DNA of 64,000 nucleotides from Isoetes taiwanensis (taxonomy: Eukaryota; Streptophyta; Lycopodiopsida; Isoetales; Isoetaceae): positions 15,451,563-15,515,562 of the forward strand of contig JAJEKV010000021.1 of NCBI GenBank assembly GCA_021234155.1. The letters are read 5' to 3'. The notes below the pieces were generated by a model. The model had not been told where the DNA came from. It worked only from the letters and a program-made list of their open reading frames with translations, and did no database searches. Shown in pieces: positions 1-11,599 of this stretch (position 1 is its first letter; each line of letters starts with the position of its first letter). Both the position numbers and the translations under genes were made by a program.

Positions 1-65
1 CTTCATTAGCCCCAAACTAGCTCTGAAAGCCCATCTCTCAAAAGGGATGGTGACCATCTCTCAAA

Positions 66-393
66 AGAGATGCCTGCCAATTCCTGTCATTCCTGTCAGC
101 ATCTGCAATCTACATACATATTCAAATCCTCCTTACACTCCCAACTTCACAAAAGACAAACAAATTTGGTTAGATTCAAATAAAAAAGCTTCGCTAAAGC
201 ATCTTTCCTAGACAGAAGAGAGCTCCACATAAGAGATGCCTGCCAATTCCTGTCAGCATCTGCAATCTACATACATATTCAAATCCTTTTTATACTCCCA
301 ACTTCACAAAAGACTCAAACAAATTTTGTTAGATTCAAATCAAAAAGTTTCGCTAAAGCATTTTTCCTAAACAGAAGAGAGCTCCACATAGGT
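66..393. repeat. 166-bp tandem duplication (two copies)
   Basis: A segment beginning AGAGATGCCTGCCAATTCC at about 66 recurs at 232, giving a period of 166 bp. Both copies run through the same landmarks (CATCTGCAATCTACATAC, GCTAAAGCAT, AGAGCTCCACATA) with scattered substitutions. A shorter echo of the first bases (CCATCTCTCAAAAG) precedes it at 30-60. I see no coding potential. Confidence 0.85.
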
Positions 394-2160
394 TACACCA
401 TAACAAAAAATGATCCACCCTACAGCAAGAGTCTTTTGATGCCCATGCCTCAAAGCATCATGGGTGTCATCTCAACCCTGTAATATTACTGCAAATATTA
501 TGCGAAAACTTGCAACTGGAAGAAAAAGGAGCTACGATAGACATATTGGAGATAAAAGTTCTATCAAGAACCTCTTTGCATGTCCATGCAGCATGCATTT
601 TTGGACACAAATATCTGCCAATTTCCATGTTCAAGATATGTCAAACTAGGCTTCTCCAATCCTATATCACTACTGTCAGTAAATTACCAAGAGTAAATTA
701 CCAAGATATGGAAACAGTAGAGAGCAATCAGGAATGCTTCACAACGTGAGAGATGAGCACCCACTTTTGTCGAGTCATTGAAGTCTGTGAAGGAACTAGG
801 AACCATAGATAACCCATGCCAAACTACCCCTAACTGTTGGATAAACCATTATCTATAGACTGCTGAAGCAATACTGATTTTTGTATTAGATTATAGTGCT
901 GGCAAAACTACCACGGTATTTTCTAGATTTTAGTAATGCAGCCAGCACTTTATATTTGAATGATATTTGGTGGATTCTGTAAACCACCATGCAAAAGCTT
1001 GCCTTTACATCCTTCTGCCAGATGAGAAAGCGATGTCTAGTTTCATCCTTACATAAGGCGGTAGTATTACAGCGGTCAGGATCTATACAATTTGACAAGA
1101 GGAATCTATTACAAAACTCATATAGGATAAATCAGACAAGTCACGATTCCAATTTTTTCTGTATGCAATGATTCATTCAGTAACTGAATATTAGCTTACA
1201 TAGTATATTGATCACATTGCAAAGAGAAACATGAATCATTCACCTTCTCCTTTCAGGATAGGCAGTATAAGCGGTTTCATTTGTGCCATGTATACGATTG
1301 CCCAACTGTATCCATTTAAGTGTAAACATGAGTGCACATCTGCATTTGGAAAGAGCACATAATATAACAAAAGAGAAAATTAAAGTAACCAGCAGCAAAC
1401 TGCAGCCATAATCACCAACGCCATATGTAGCCTAATCCACGCAGCAAGAATTAGTCATATATTGCATTATGTCCATGCATCCACCCTAGGGTGTGTATAA
1501 CATATTAATCTGAAAATGCTGCTTTCCATTTGTATCAAATGTCGTTGGAGCCTGCATTCATATTGCATTTCCATTCCAGACTAGATTCATGATTTCAATT
1601 CAATTCATGGTACAACCAAGTATCATAAAATGGAAAAAGAAAGACTCTCTTTTATTTGCTAGGTCAGATGATTCACAATCATATAAGTAAATTTGACATT
1701 AAGAAAAGCTGCACATGCATCACGAGAATATAGCTCGGCAGTTCTATGTTAAATTAACTCTCTTCAAATGCCATTATACAAGTAAGTATAAAATTCTGCA
1801 ACCATGAGCAAACATAATATGATATATGCTGTAAGCAAGGATTGTGGATAGCAACTGCATAGATATCTTCACTAATATTTATTATATGAGAAGCTTTACT
1901 GATGTCGCCTCGTGTTAGGGTGGAACACTCTATCAAAGACATCTGGATGTCCATAATGCATTCAGGCCCTAAGAAATGCGTAAGTCTGATCTTAGATTGA
2001 CAGTTCCAGGCAACCAAAAAGCATTTAGCACAGAAAATTGATTTGCTGCTGCATGTTATGTATAATGCAAAAATATGACAAAGGCAATTATTAGTTAAAT
2101 TCACATCTCACCTCTAGACTCTTCCAATGCCTATTGCAGCCACCAAGATTCCTGTTAAAA
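394..2160. other. AT-rich DNA without a recognisable gene
   Basis: Only short, compositionally biased open frames occur here and none has a family resemblance. The minus-strand frame at 1,754-2,104 could hold an exon-like stretch (about 1,860-1,975), but I could not place it in any gene. Introns or flanks of the minus-strand relic at 2.3-2.7 kb are possible. Confidence 0.5.
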
Positions 2161-2271
2161 AGTGGCCAAAAACAATCGAGCTTAGCATGAAGCAAAGCCC
2201 TTGCAACAAAAAATGACTCCACAAGCACGGCCCCCAAAAAGAAGCCATAATGTAGAGGATTCACATATTTC

Positions 2272-2497
2272 AAATGACTGCAAAAATAAACTCATTAGGT
2301 TTTATCCCATTCTGAATCATGATGTCAAAGCATTCAATAGCAAGTGTGGCTTTGTCATGCTAGACATATCCTGTAAATATGAACCAAAGCTATGCCCATT
2401 ACAACAATATCGGACAGAAGTCCTTTTTTAGTGAGATGGTCATGGATTTGTCTACCGTGCTCAATAGCTCCCACAATGCTACATGCCTTTAAATGCT
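2272..2497 (-). pseudogene. pentatricopeptide-repeat (PPR) protein fragment, broken
   Basis: Read on the minus strand, 2,497 downwards gives LKACSIVGAIEHGRQIHDH, then DIVVMGIALVHIY. That is the classic plant PLS-type PPR pattern (KACS..GA...G.QIH....G...DIVV..ALV.MY). After an in-frame stop, a second frame gives ECFDIMIQNGIKPNEFIFAV, the next helix pair of a PPR motif. PPR proteins of this class bind organellar RNA. Here only about one and a half repeats survive, with a stop and a frame change between them, so this is a relic rather than a working gene. The minus-strand frame at 2,479-2,757 may hold more of it (for example the stretch around 2,575-2,625), but I could not align that part. There is no start codon or organelle-targeting region. 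Confidence 0.6.
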
Positions 2498-2499
2498 TG

Positions 2500-5091
2500 A
2501 ATATGTATGTTTCTCTGAATTGATGCTCTCATATTCCATTGTATTATACAGCTGAAGTGCCATCTCACCTTTGCCAGATTTAGCATGGCTTGCACTCCAT
2601 GTATACAAATCGTAGAAAATGCTTTGTCTGCTTTAACTAAGTATATAGAGAAGGAAAAAAAAACACGTACCAAGTGATCAGTCAATGCAGCAATAGAATC
2701 TAGTCCATCATGGGCAATTACAGACTGCCCATCCAAAATCTTGTTCATTTGTGCCACTCATACATGATACATCAACCGGTAAGCAAGATCTCTAGATATA
2801 GCCATTCCCTGCAACTACATAATTTTGCAGAGGTAAGCACTCTGCCAAGCATGCCATCATTTGAAAACTGGAATAAGCCCAGCTATGGCACCTCTGACAA
2901 TCAGGACCTTCCACAGGATTTTGCACTTGCTACAAAATCTGGATCCGTTTACAATCGAATCCATGTACCAAATTACCTACTAGTGCAAGGTTATGGCGAC
3001 AATCAGGGACAAATACTCTAGGCACAAAATTCTCCAGGCCAGAGTAGTTGTCTTTGCCGAGAATGGTCAATTAAATATAAATATGGCTAGATCAATCGCC
3101 CGAGTGGATGCTGGAGTGAGGAGAATTTCCAGAAGCTTAAAAAATAGAAGGAAACAGAGAACGCGGAGAATAGAACGAAGGTGAAGTCGGAAACAAGCCG
3201 GGTATAGAAGGCCATGGCCACGAAGGAAGAACGAGATGAAGCAATAGTCTCATAGCAACAGCGGCTTGAGCTTCAGGGTCGAATTACTTGGGTTTTCTAA
3301 TTTTCGTGGCCCTAGGATTGGAAATTACAGAATCGGACAACTCAACGTATTTTGAGCTGATGTGGCATAGCTAGAATCGCAGGAAAGTGGGCAGCTCGGG
3401 TTAGGCAACCCTGCTAAAAACATCTTTTTTTTTTCTGGTCCTCCAAATGGCATATTCATTTCATATTCCATCCTCACATATTCACCATCCTCCACCCTAA
3501 TCTATGCCTTACATTAAGGATCCAAGCATATTCCAAAATCCTCACAATCTCGGCTAGGGTTTGCCCTTGGGTCAACCCAAACAAGGTGTTGCGCACGGAG
3601 GGTTGCTCTCCAATGCCCTAAGGGTATGTTTGCAAAATCTCAACAGCAAAGTGCTCCAAACTAGGAATCACTTCAATAAGATCTTGTATAATTTTTACTA
3701 TCAATATAAAAATCCAACCTTTAAGTCGATCAGATTCTAGGACCTTAGGCTTTCTATCAGGATTTTGACCTTTTTAAGGTCAAAAACAGAATACAATTGG
3801 CAGCAAAACCAAGTGTTTTCTTTTCATAAGCATGGAGTACTGTTCCTGCATTGTATTAGTCCATCGTGTTTGACAGAAGGAGCGCATTTTTTCCGCCAAA
3901 AACCCCCCCTTCTATTTTGGACAGTCTTTTTGAAGTTGTTTTTCACGTGCTTATTCTTAAAAATTGGGGCAGCCAGTATCTCCTTCCAAATTCAAAACGT
4001 GCCAGATCACTAAGTCAACATTTAGAGACGCAGATGCCATAAGTGGGTGCCGTCACTTTATTTGCACAATTTAAAATTTATGCTTACGTAGCAATGGCAT
4101 ATTCTGAGAACATATTAAAACATTACATTCGGTATTGGTAACAAAGCAAATCATTTGGAGGATTAAGGTGTGTGTGCTTATTTAGACATGTTTCTACCTG
4201 TCTGCAACTAGACAGCTGATTATTACCTTATTCTATGGTCAAGACCACAGATCATGTTGGATATGTGTACATATGAAGTTCCAGTTTGTATTGAGACACA
4301 ATCATCAAATGTGACATTGAAAACATTAGTACGTTTCCTTTCAAGAATATACATTTATCTATATATCGCATTGCAGAACAAGAGTGCTCTATCACCGCAA
4401 GCCTTGTGTCTTGCAGATTACGTGTCACAAATGCTATGATGATATAATCAGGGGTTCGGTAGTTGCCGTTGCTACTTTGCTACCTCCAGATATCATAAGT
4501 GAGAGAAGGGATCAGTGCATATTTACCAGGTCAATAATATTAGGTCACTGAACTAGCGACTAACATGGACATTTACGATGTTTAAGAGAAGAAACAAGTG
4601 GCACTGGATGTCTTGGTTCAATATTCTCCATTTGTTATGACGTGTATTGGAGAAGGGGTACAATCTAGCAATCCCAGACTGCATTTATTGAAGGAGATTT
4701 CAGGAATGCCAACTGCAATGAAGAGAGATACATTTTGGTTAGTGAATATACGAAATGAGAAGATAGATAAACCAATGCAATGAAAGAGAGGGGATAATTA
4801 CCAGAAGTAAAGGGCATGTCGAATAAACCTTTAGGTTCTATTTGCTGTGTTAGGGGTGGAGATACTTTCTTCCGGACACGTCGAATATCAGAAAACTAGC
4901 AAGTTGCGACTTCATCACACTATATGCAAAAAACACTTGATTAGACTTATGGGAATGGACATGAATTCAAGCATAAGCTCCACATATTATCACAATTTAC
5001 ATGTTCTCATAACGTGCATGTACTTTTCAGGTAAAATAATCGAATCATCTAAGATGATCTTTTCTCTCTTTACAGATCTGTCTTGCAACTT
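2500..5091. other. intergenic or intronic DNA, no supported gene
   Basis: Open frames on both strands are short. A small minus-strand frame starting near 3,215 is hydrophobic but short, with no family match. Poly-T and pyrimidine tracts (3,424-3,433) and several AT-rich stretches are present. I saw no RNA gene. The 3' part may be the flank of the minus-strand gene that ends at 5,092. Confidence 0.45.
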
Positions 5092-5834
5092 TCATCGCTT
5101 AGCAGACACAGTATTTACTGGTGTTGGTGCAACCCTCAATGCTGGCGTGCCACCTGCACTTACAATATTATAAGCATCAGAAACAGTTATCAAATCAAAT
5201 GCCTTCTTCCTATTCAAGGAACAACTTACCAAGCATACTTCCAAAGACATCATCATCAGCAGGGATGCCTACAAATGAAAAAATTCCCATGGGCATAACA
5301 AATGCCTTCTTGGCCACCAAGGAGTTCCGTCTCCTACCAAATGATGGTCCTCAACATTTATAGCAGCATCTTCCACAGCACCAGTTGTGTTGTTGAAGGT
5401 TTAGCTGTGATCAAACATATAGTCATCATTGATTGGTTCTCCAACAGACCTAAGTTTCTCAATATCAGGAACATCCTCCAATAATATTATTAGAGGTATT
5501 TGTGGATCAGAATGCTCGATATTCAATTCTGGCTCCTTTCCCTGAGCAGATGATTGTGCTCCATTAATTTCCATATCCATTTCCATCGGAGGCAGAATGC
5601 TGCATTAAAAGTGTTTAGCAAGATAATATGCTTTATAAAGAATTCGCAAAAAGAAATCTGACTCTTCCTCAAGTAGGTTTGATGTTTCCTTAGAAAGCTG
5701 CAATATAAAAATATCCAAATTCATTAATGTGATCCTGTAATGCATCACTGAGCTATACCTTCAACTGATAAAATTTAGGTAACGTACCTTATAAGGATCA
5801 AAAGCGGTATCAAGGTTTTCATTGTCAAATCTCT
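5092..5834 (-). CDS. unrecognised plant gene, last five exons
   Basis: A coherent minus-strand exon chain can be followed: 5,834-5,788, 5,697-5,663, 5,599-5,450, 5,333-5,230 and 5,153-5,092. Every junction keeps frame. Donors are GTACG, GTCAG, GTCTG and GTAAG; acceptors end in CAG except one TAG. The chain ends in TGA at 5,094-5,092. The encoded tail is acidic first (stretches such as ELNIEHSDPQIPLIILLEDV), then basic (RRNSLVAKKAF), then IFSFVGIPADDDVFGSMLG, and finishes with a Thr/Val/Pro-rich end closing VSAKR. I do not recognise the family; it looks like the C-terminus of a nuclear or regulatory protein with no membrane segment. The GTCAG donor of the second exon is unusual, so that junction is the weakest. 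Upstream exons should lie above 5,834 (candidates at 5,880-5,980 and 6,054-6,209). Confidence 0.55.
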
Positions 5835-6053
5835 CTGTAGTAATATATACAACATTGAATAAACAGATATATGCAATGTAAAGTAACTAGAGCTCCTCTC
5901 TGAAGGGCCATACTATCAAGGCTAAATCGTATATGGAAATATGTAAGCTCTTTAACAGGTTCTTGAAGGGCTATTTGATATGAGTAGTAAGATGAGCATC
6001 AAGAGCCCTGTGATAAAGCAAAACCATCAGAAGAAGTTGAATTTAACTAAAAG

Positions 6054-6209
6054 TCAATATAGAGAAGAGGATCCCTGCGGAACCATAGAGAATGAATGAA
6101 GGTCCTTGTGAGAGACGAAACTACGAGGAGAAGCATCAGAAGACTCTGAGGAGCGATGCTGAAACACGTTACTAGCAAGAATGTTCTGCAATGCGTTTGG
6201 TCTGTCCAT
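6054..6209 (-). CDS. candidate first exon of the upstream-unresolved plant gene
   Basis: An ATG at 6,209 on the minus strand, preceded closely by an in-frame TGA, opens a 51-residue frame. It is rich in serine and starts MDRPNALQNILASNVFQ. This composition is protein-like, unlike the surrounding noise, and it lies just upstream of the exon chain ending at 5,092. Between them, about 5,975-5,900, a further exon-like stretch reads LQEPVKELTYFHIRFSLD, bounded by AG on one side and GTATG on the other, and its phase would join to 5,834. I could not connect the first exon to that one in frame, so the link is an inference. Confidence 0.3.
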   Translation of the reverse strand: MDRPNALQNILASNVFQHRSSESSDASPRSFVSHKDLHSFSMVPQGSSSLY

Positions 6210-6253
6210 GGATCAATCCTTAACATATCATCTTCTCTAAAAGAAAACTTCAT

Positions 6254-6929
6254 ATCAGGTAAAAGAGGTCGATTCTAGATTCTAAGAAAAGCTCAACCTC
6301 TTTTCACCTATCCAAGTAAGCAGTTGATTCTTTCAAGGAGCTTTTGTTGTTCCCTCTGAAAAAAGATCTGCTGGGAATAGATTTGGGGCATGGCGGTCTT
6401 GGGATTGCCGGTTTGCCCCAGCAGCCACCACCCGGCAACGAGGACGGCCAGACCACCCGACAACTTGCGACCAAACGATTTTACGTATTGCAGCAAGTTT
6501 GGAGTAATTTTTGGCATATTCTAGGCATATGCTGGCATATACAAAAAATATGACAAAACTCACATGAGCAAGGGATTGCCCCTTTAGGGGCAACCCAAAA
6601 AATCAACAAAAAGAGTAAATAGGCTAGAAGGTTTGCTGTAGATGTTTATAAGATTTTGGGCAAAGGTTGGGTTGAGTGATTAACTTTTTTTTTAGTGGCT
6701 TTTATTTCAATCTAATCTGGTAGTTCCTGGCCTGCGGGATGTGGCTGGTTGGGATTCATCTGTGGCTGGGAGAGCAGTGGTAGTTCACATGGCCGTGCTT
6801 CGAGAAGATTTTCGAGTAGTATAAGATCTGCAGCAGTCCATTGTTTTGCATGCTTCTCTCAGTTATGGCAGCAGAATCAGTCTCTGCTGCAGGTATCTGA
6901 GTGTGATTGAGTGTTCTAGTCATGTTTTT
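6254..6929. other. intergenic DNA with a GC-rich patch
   Basis: The stretch 6,385-6,475 is GC-rich and open on both strands, with no family resemblance. A pyrimidine tract lies at about 6,685-6,693. No gene or RNA is supported. This piece forms the flank next to the 3' end of the LINE. Confidence 0.5.
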
Positions 6930-6931
6930 AA

Positions 6932-6946
6932 TAATAATAATAATTG
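6932..6946 (-). repeat. (AAT)n tract, LINE 3' tail
   Basis: AATAATAATAATAATT on the plus strand lies at the 3' end of the minus-strand LINE, just after a GC-rich end containing GGCCTGCTTAGGCCC in minus reading. Plant L1-type elements often end in A-rich or short simple-repeat tails. Confidence 0.6.
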
Positions 6947-7989
6947 ATATTAACGTCCACGGGGCCTAAGCAGGCCATGGGACAAAATTACATGTTTGCA
7001 TATCACAGTGAAATTGTCTTTTTTAGATAGTCTCCCTCTTGTCTATGTTTTCCAAGAGTTCCTTTACAAATGCACTCACTCCACAAATTGTTGAAGGACA
7101 ACCAAAGAAAGCAGTGAGGTTGAGCTCAGTTCAAATGGGAAAAGCGTGTCACGAGGTTCTTGTATTTTGGGCGTGGGAAGATCACATGTGCTTCATCTTC
7201 TATTTCTTGTAGGTCGCATGTGCATAGAGCTCTTCCCTTGGGATGCCTTGCCATCTACCTTTCTCAATTAGCAAGCGATCACGAACTCATATGGATTCTT
7301 GCAACAGCCCTAATCATGTTTGGGAGCGGTTTAGGATGGCTCGAGATACAATTGTATTCTATGTTCTCTGGTAGGATTGAAATCTGTGATGTAGTATGTG
7401 ACTTTCTTCTTGCTGCCCGACATAACAAATCTTTGAAAAGCACAATGCGAACTCTTTATTGTAGTCTACGCTAGTGAAGCCAAGTTTACCAAGCCATGCA
7501 TTTAACTCCTTAAACCAGGCTTTTATCACCTCTGTAAACTCCGGATGAATAGAGCTCTTGATTCTTTGAATGTATTAAAGTGGTCTCATTGACTATTTTC
7601 TTGTACAAGAAATCCGATTGTTTCATGCATTGCCAAAACTTCTATGGGGTAGCAGCCCGCTTTCAAAGAGCATAATCTCATAAGGTGTAAGCGTTTGGCG
7701 TAAAAAGACATATGCATGAATGCTTTACGTATGCTTTCTAGTTCTTGCCATTTGGATTTAGCAAAGGGAGGGCCCCAGTTTCACATCGTATTATAGCATT
7801 ACGGGATGACCGATTGCATCGAACAAGCTGTTTTTAAGAGGCCATGCGCAAATGCTTGTTGCGTTTACATTCAGTTTACCATACCATAGAATGCTTTATA
7901 GGCTCTTTGTTATCACGGCGACCCGCCCGATCAGTCCATGGTCTCCGATTTGCATGTACTTCATGACCTAGATATTTGTATGATTCCAC

Positions 7990-9344
7990 ACTGCTCAATA
8001 ATCATCCGTCATATGTTAGAGATAGCCCCCTTCCCGAAGCACATTACCTTTGTTTTGGGCCAGTTAACATAGAGGCCAAAGCTGTGACGAAATCTTTAAA
8101 GCGTATCTAATTGCATTTGAAGGTCGTTTCTTGGTGGGCTGCTAGTAAGAGGTCGTCGCATATAGTAGCGAGTTATGAGATCATGATGAAGTTGGGAAAA
8201 AAGTTGCATCCTGCTGTCTTGAGAAGGTCTTCAAGCTGGTCTATATACAGTCCGAATAGAGTGGGCGAGGCGGGCAGCCTTGTTTAACTCAATGTCAGCG
8301 ATTATAGTCTCGATATAGTCTGTTGGTGTGCTGATTTTGCCTCTTACTCTTTCATACAATCTGCCTATGCCTACAACCCATGCTTCGGAACTCCAATTTG
8401 TTGGATCATTTAATCTAACAAGGCTGGCGTGGGGTTTGTATCAAATGCTTTCGCAAAGTCTATGAAGCGGCAAAAAAGCTTCTTACCATGTGCTTTAGAT
8501 TCTTCTACCAATGCTCGGAGAGTGAGAAGATGATCTAGTGTGGAGTATTTGGGGCGGAATCCAGCTTGTCCATGAGCTCTAATGTTTTGTGCCTCAGCCC
8601 ATGTGGAGAGTTTTGCATCAAAAATTTTTCCAAACAGTTTTGCTAATACGGGGCTGATCATTAGAGTTCGATAATTACCTGGTTCATAAGCATCTCCCTT
8701 CTTGTGGATGGGGTATATCAGGCTCGTGATCCAAACATTTTGGAATCCATCAACAATGGCTTGATTGAACAAGTCGGTGATAACCGTTGCAAGTTCTTCC
8801 CCACCAGAATCAGACCATCAATGTCACAAGCTTTTCCATTGGCTAGATCACTAATTCCGTTTTGCACTTCATCCACTTCTATGCAAAAATGTGTAGCATC
8901 AGTTGGTGGCAGGTCTAGTTTGTTCACTCCTTTAAAATAGAGGTGCATCATATATGTTTTCAGGACATGGAGGTCGATTAGGCAAAGTTGTTGCTTGGGT
9001 GGAGGCAGGCCATGCCAAAATCTCTTGGTTCTTTGGCAACTCATTGTGATCTGCTTGTTTATTTTGCTTCCATATCCGCTTCTTGGATCGACCAAGCGTC
9101 TATATGCTTTTAGACCAATTGAAGTGTTTGCTATTTTCACGGCTTCTTTAAGTTCTTTATCATACCAACCATTCACGGGTTGTGTAGCGGCCAGCCGAGG
9201 CGTCACGGGGCCATAGGCGTTATATGCACTTTTCACCCGGCAACTGTTAAGAGCCAATGCTCTTGCATTTATCTTTGGTATCTTTGAGAATGGTGGGCAG
9301 CCCTTCTTTAATGGCTTCATAAAATCCTTCATCCTTGGCGGCAT
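7990..9344 (-). pseudogene. LINE reverse transcriptase region, frameshifted
   Basis: From high to low coordinates: a linker with GWYDKELKEAVKIANTS (around 9,180), then the RT start with ANGKACDIDGL. Next is the finger region at 8,772-8,410 (ITSLIYPIHKKGD, GNYRTLMISP, HGQAGFRPKYSTLDHLLTL, CRFIDFAKAFDT), which holds motif A. The palm motif YADD is damaged by a one-base loss and reads CDDLLLAAHQ near 8,150. It is followed by LYVNWPKTKVM, and an ESYKYLGHEV box lies further on. These are the conserved blocks of L1-type RTs, which copy the element's RNA at a nicked target. At least four frame changes separate them. Confidence 0.85.
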
Positions 9345-9374
9345 TGTATCTTGGTTTCACGAAAATAGTGTTTT

Positions 9375-10611
9375 TGCCCGATGGCGGCTAGGGTTTTGTT
9401 TAGGGCGTGGCGGCGGCGCATCCAGACCGATGAAGACTTCGGTGGGGTTGAGCAGAGGCGGAAGAACGGCTAAAGCAATTTATTGCGGTGTCGATTCGGC
9501 CATGGATCTGACGAAGGCACCCACCCTCGTTACTTCAAAGGTCTTTTGGCGGGAAGGGGATGATTAAGTAGGGAAATAGCGCTTTCCCTTGCATCTTTCC
9601 CTCTCCTGGCCGGATCGTTACATGGTAGGGAACATGTTTTTTTGTCGTTGAAATGTGCTTGAAGGATGCTGCTCAAACTAGCATTTAGCCATGGATTTTA
9701 GTTCACTTGTTTCCTTGAATCCTTTGTGCTATTGCTAGGGTTACGTGATTTGTATCAAAGCAAGATTTTGATTCTGAGCGAGGTTTATACTGGCAGCAAC
9801 TTGGTGCACTCATTGCGGTTGTGTTTGAATCGAGTTAATCTTTGCAAATCGGGGCTTACGTGTTGTTTGCGGGGATTTAAGTCACAAACCATATGCACAA
9901 CGGGTTATTTGCCCTCCCTATCCCGACAAGGAAAGGATTAGGAGAAAGGGATGGCTGCTCTGGTCACTCTAGGGTATGTTACGGGGGTTTGCCATGGGAT
10001 TTTTCGGGGCGGGGAGACTAGGGGACCACCGAGACGCAGTGGGAGTAAAGCCCATACTCCTTGCGAGGGAAGGGATTGAGGCTCGGTAGGCTTGGTTTCT
10101 TCTTATTGTTTGGAAGAAGGTTTGCACAGTGAATGCTTGCAATAATGGAATAAAGCCGAGGGATTAGCAGTATGAGCCTCTCCTCAAAAAATTGGAGTAT
10201 CTTTCGGAGGCTTCAAGTGGTTCTTTCTCACTAAGATCTCTAGGCAGCTAGTCTAGAATGGGAAGTTGCAGCTTGATCCTTGTTTCTGATCCTGGTTTAT
10301 ATGATATAACTTGTTCTATCTGGTGACCATGTGCTCTCTAAATCTTATCTGGCCTATTGTGGAGCCTTTGTAATAAGGTCTTAGACCTCTTATGATAAAA
10401 TTATAAGTCTAGGAAATGAGTCCCTCTCTCCTATAGTATCCTATGGAGAAGAAGTTGAGAGAGGCTCTAAGTACTAGGCCTAGAGTTGGGAATGCTATTC
10501 ATGGATTAGAAGTGGTAGCAGCTCAGAACTTCATTTGTATGTGTATAGGCGATATATCTTTTTGAATACAATCTGATAAAATCTTGCCTTCAAAAAAAAA
10601 AAAAAAAAAAA
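9375..10611 (+). mobile_element. poly(A) retroposon nested in the LINE, with target duplication
   Basis: The sequence between 9,375 and 10,611 ends in a run of 20 A (10,592-10,611). It is flanked by the 13-bp direct repeat AAAATAGTGTTTT (9,362-9,374 and 10,608-10,620, overlapping the tail). Removing it restores a continuous minus-strand LINE reading frame from SDHAPLCFAIEACREAK into NTIFVKPRYNAAKDEGFY, which proves it is an insertion. The element is about 1.24 kb and starts GCCCGATGGCGGCTAGG. It has a small Arg-rich frame at its start (MAARVLFRAWRRRIQTDEDF) and no RT domain. It is therefore non-autonomous or a retroposed transcript; its family is unknown. Confidence 0.85.
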
Positions 10612-11190
10612 TAGTGTTTTGCTTGGCTTCCCTACAAGCCTCAATAGCAAAGCAGAGCGGTGCATGGTCTGATTCTGGCTGAAAGTCTTTTATATTGAGA
10701 TCCTTGATCAATCCAAAACTTTCTGACGAGCCTGCTAAATAGTCTATAGTTGAGTATGTGAAATGATTCTCGGTTTCGCCTCTGAAAGTGTAGCCAGCTG
10801 AATGCCATGGCTGTATGCCATTGTAGATGATCATATCAAGTGAGGAAAGGAAGTTTAGAACACATTGTCCGGCTTGATTGACTTCTTGGTCACGAGGGGC
10901 TTGTTAAGTAAATATCTCTCTTCCCATTGTTCATTAATAAGCTACTTGGTTCACAAGTCTACAAAAACTTGCCTTGTTTGAAGATTTCTGTCCGACCATT
11001 TAAGTCCCCTATGATCAAGACATCACGATCTTGTTTCCATCTGTTAATCGTAACCCAAAGGCTGGGCAAATGTCGATGTCACGGTGATAAACCGAAGGCG
11101 GGATATAGCAACCTATAATGATCAGATCTTTATTTCCATTAATCGGGGATGCTTTTATTGAACCGCCACATCTTGTTTATCTTCTTCATC
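10523..11190 (-). pseudogene. LINE endonuclease domain, C-terminal half, frameshifted
   Basis: The minus-strand read gives IIIGCYIPPS near 11,120, DVLIIGDLNGRTE near 11,010 (the catalytic GDxN box), then NGIQPWHSAGYTFRG, STIDYLAGS and QPESDHAPL at 10,834-10,640. The SDHAPL box holds the catalytic histidine of the exonuclease-endonuclease-phosphatase fold. This enzyme nicks target DNA for target-primed reverse transcription. Stops between the boxes show decay. Coding continues across the nested retroposon into the RT linker. Confidence 0.8.
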
Positions 11191-11599
11191 CATTGTTCAA
11201 AGGCGTAATTCTTTGCCAAATTTGTTTGTGATAAAAGAGGCTACTCATACCATGTGGTCTACCTCTTTTGGGTTTTGGGTGCCATCTTGAGCCTAAGCGA
11301 TACATTTCAAAACTTGACATCTGGCGCGGATGCTCCCAAGTTTCAAGCAAAAAATAAAATGTCTACTTCCACTGTTTCTTAACCCGATTCATCTTTGTGT
11401 TGTACTCCTTTTCGGTCCTTTTGTGTTCGGCTGACATCACGAGAGACTCTGGCGGGCCAATGGTGTTGCTCAAGCACACCACTGGATTCCCTATGCAGCC
11501 TTGTCTCTAATTATGACTTGGCCATTTTACGTATATTGCCCATTTGCCATCTGCTCTAGCTTCTTTCACTTTCTTGCTTGAGCCTACGGCGATCCGCGG

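Noticed and set aside
2479-2757. Minus-strand frame considered as part of a cation-efflux transporter together with frames at 1,754-2,273
   Set aside because: The resemblance was weak and membrane topology did not fit. The adjoining sequence is clearly PPR-like, so I did not name a transporter.
2710-3021. Plus-strand frame of 103 residues
   Set aside because: No start context, no homology I recognise, and it overlaps the minus-strand relic region. Composition alone did not convince me.
3165-3220. Minus-strand start with a short hydrophobic frame near 3,215, taken as a possible first exon
   Set aside because: The frame is short, no clear donor follows, and no downstream exon could be joined in phase.
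6344-6593. Overlapping frames on both strands in a GC-rich patch
   Set aside because: Open frames on both strands follow from base composition; no motif or homologue could be recognised.
7160-7474. Plus-strand frame of 104 residues
   Set aside because: It lies antisense in the post-RT part of the LINE and has no family resemblance.
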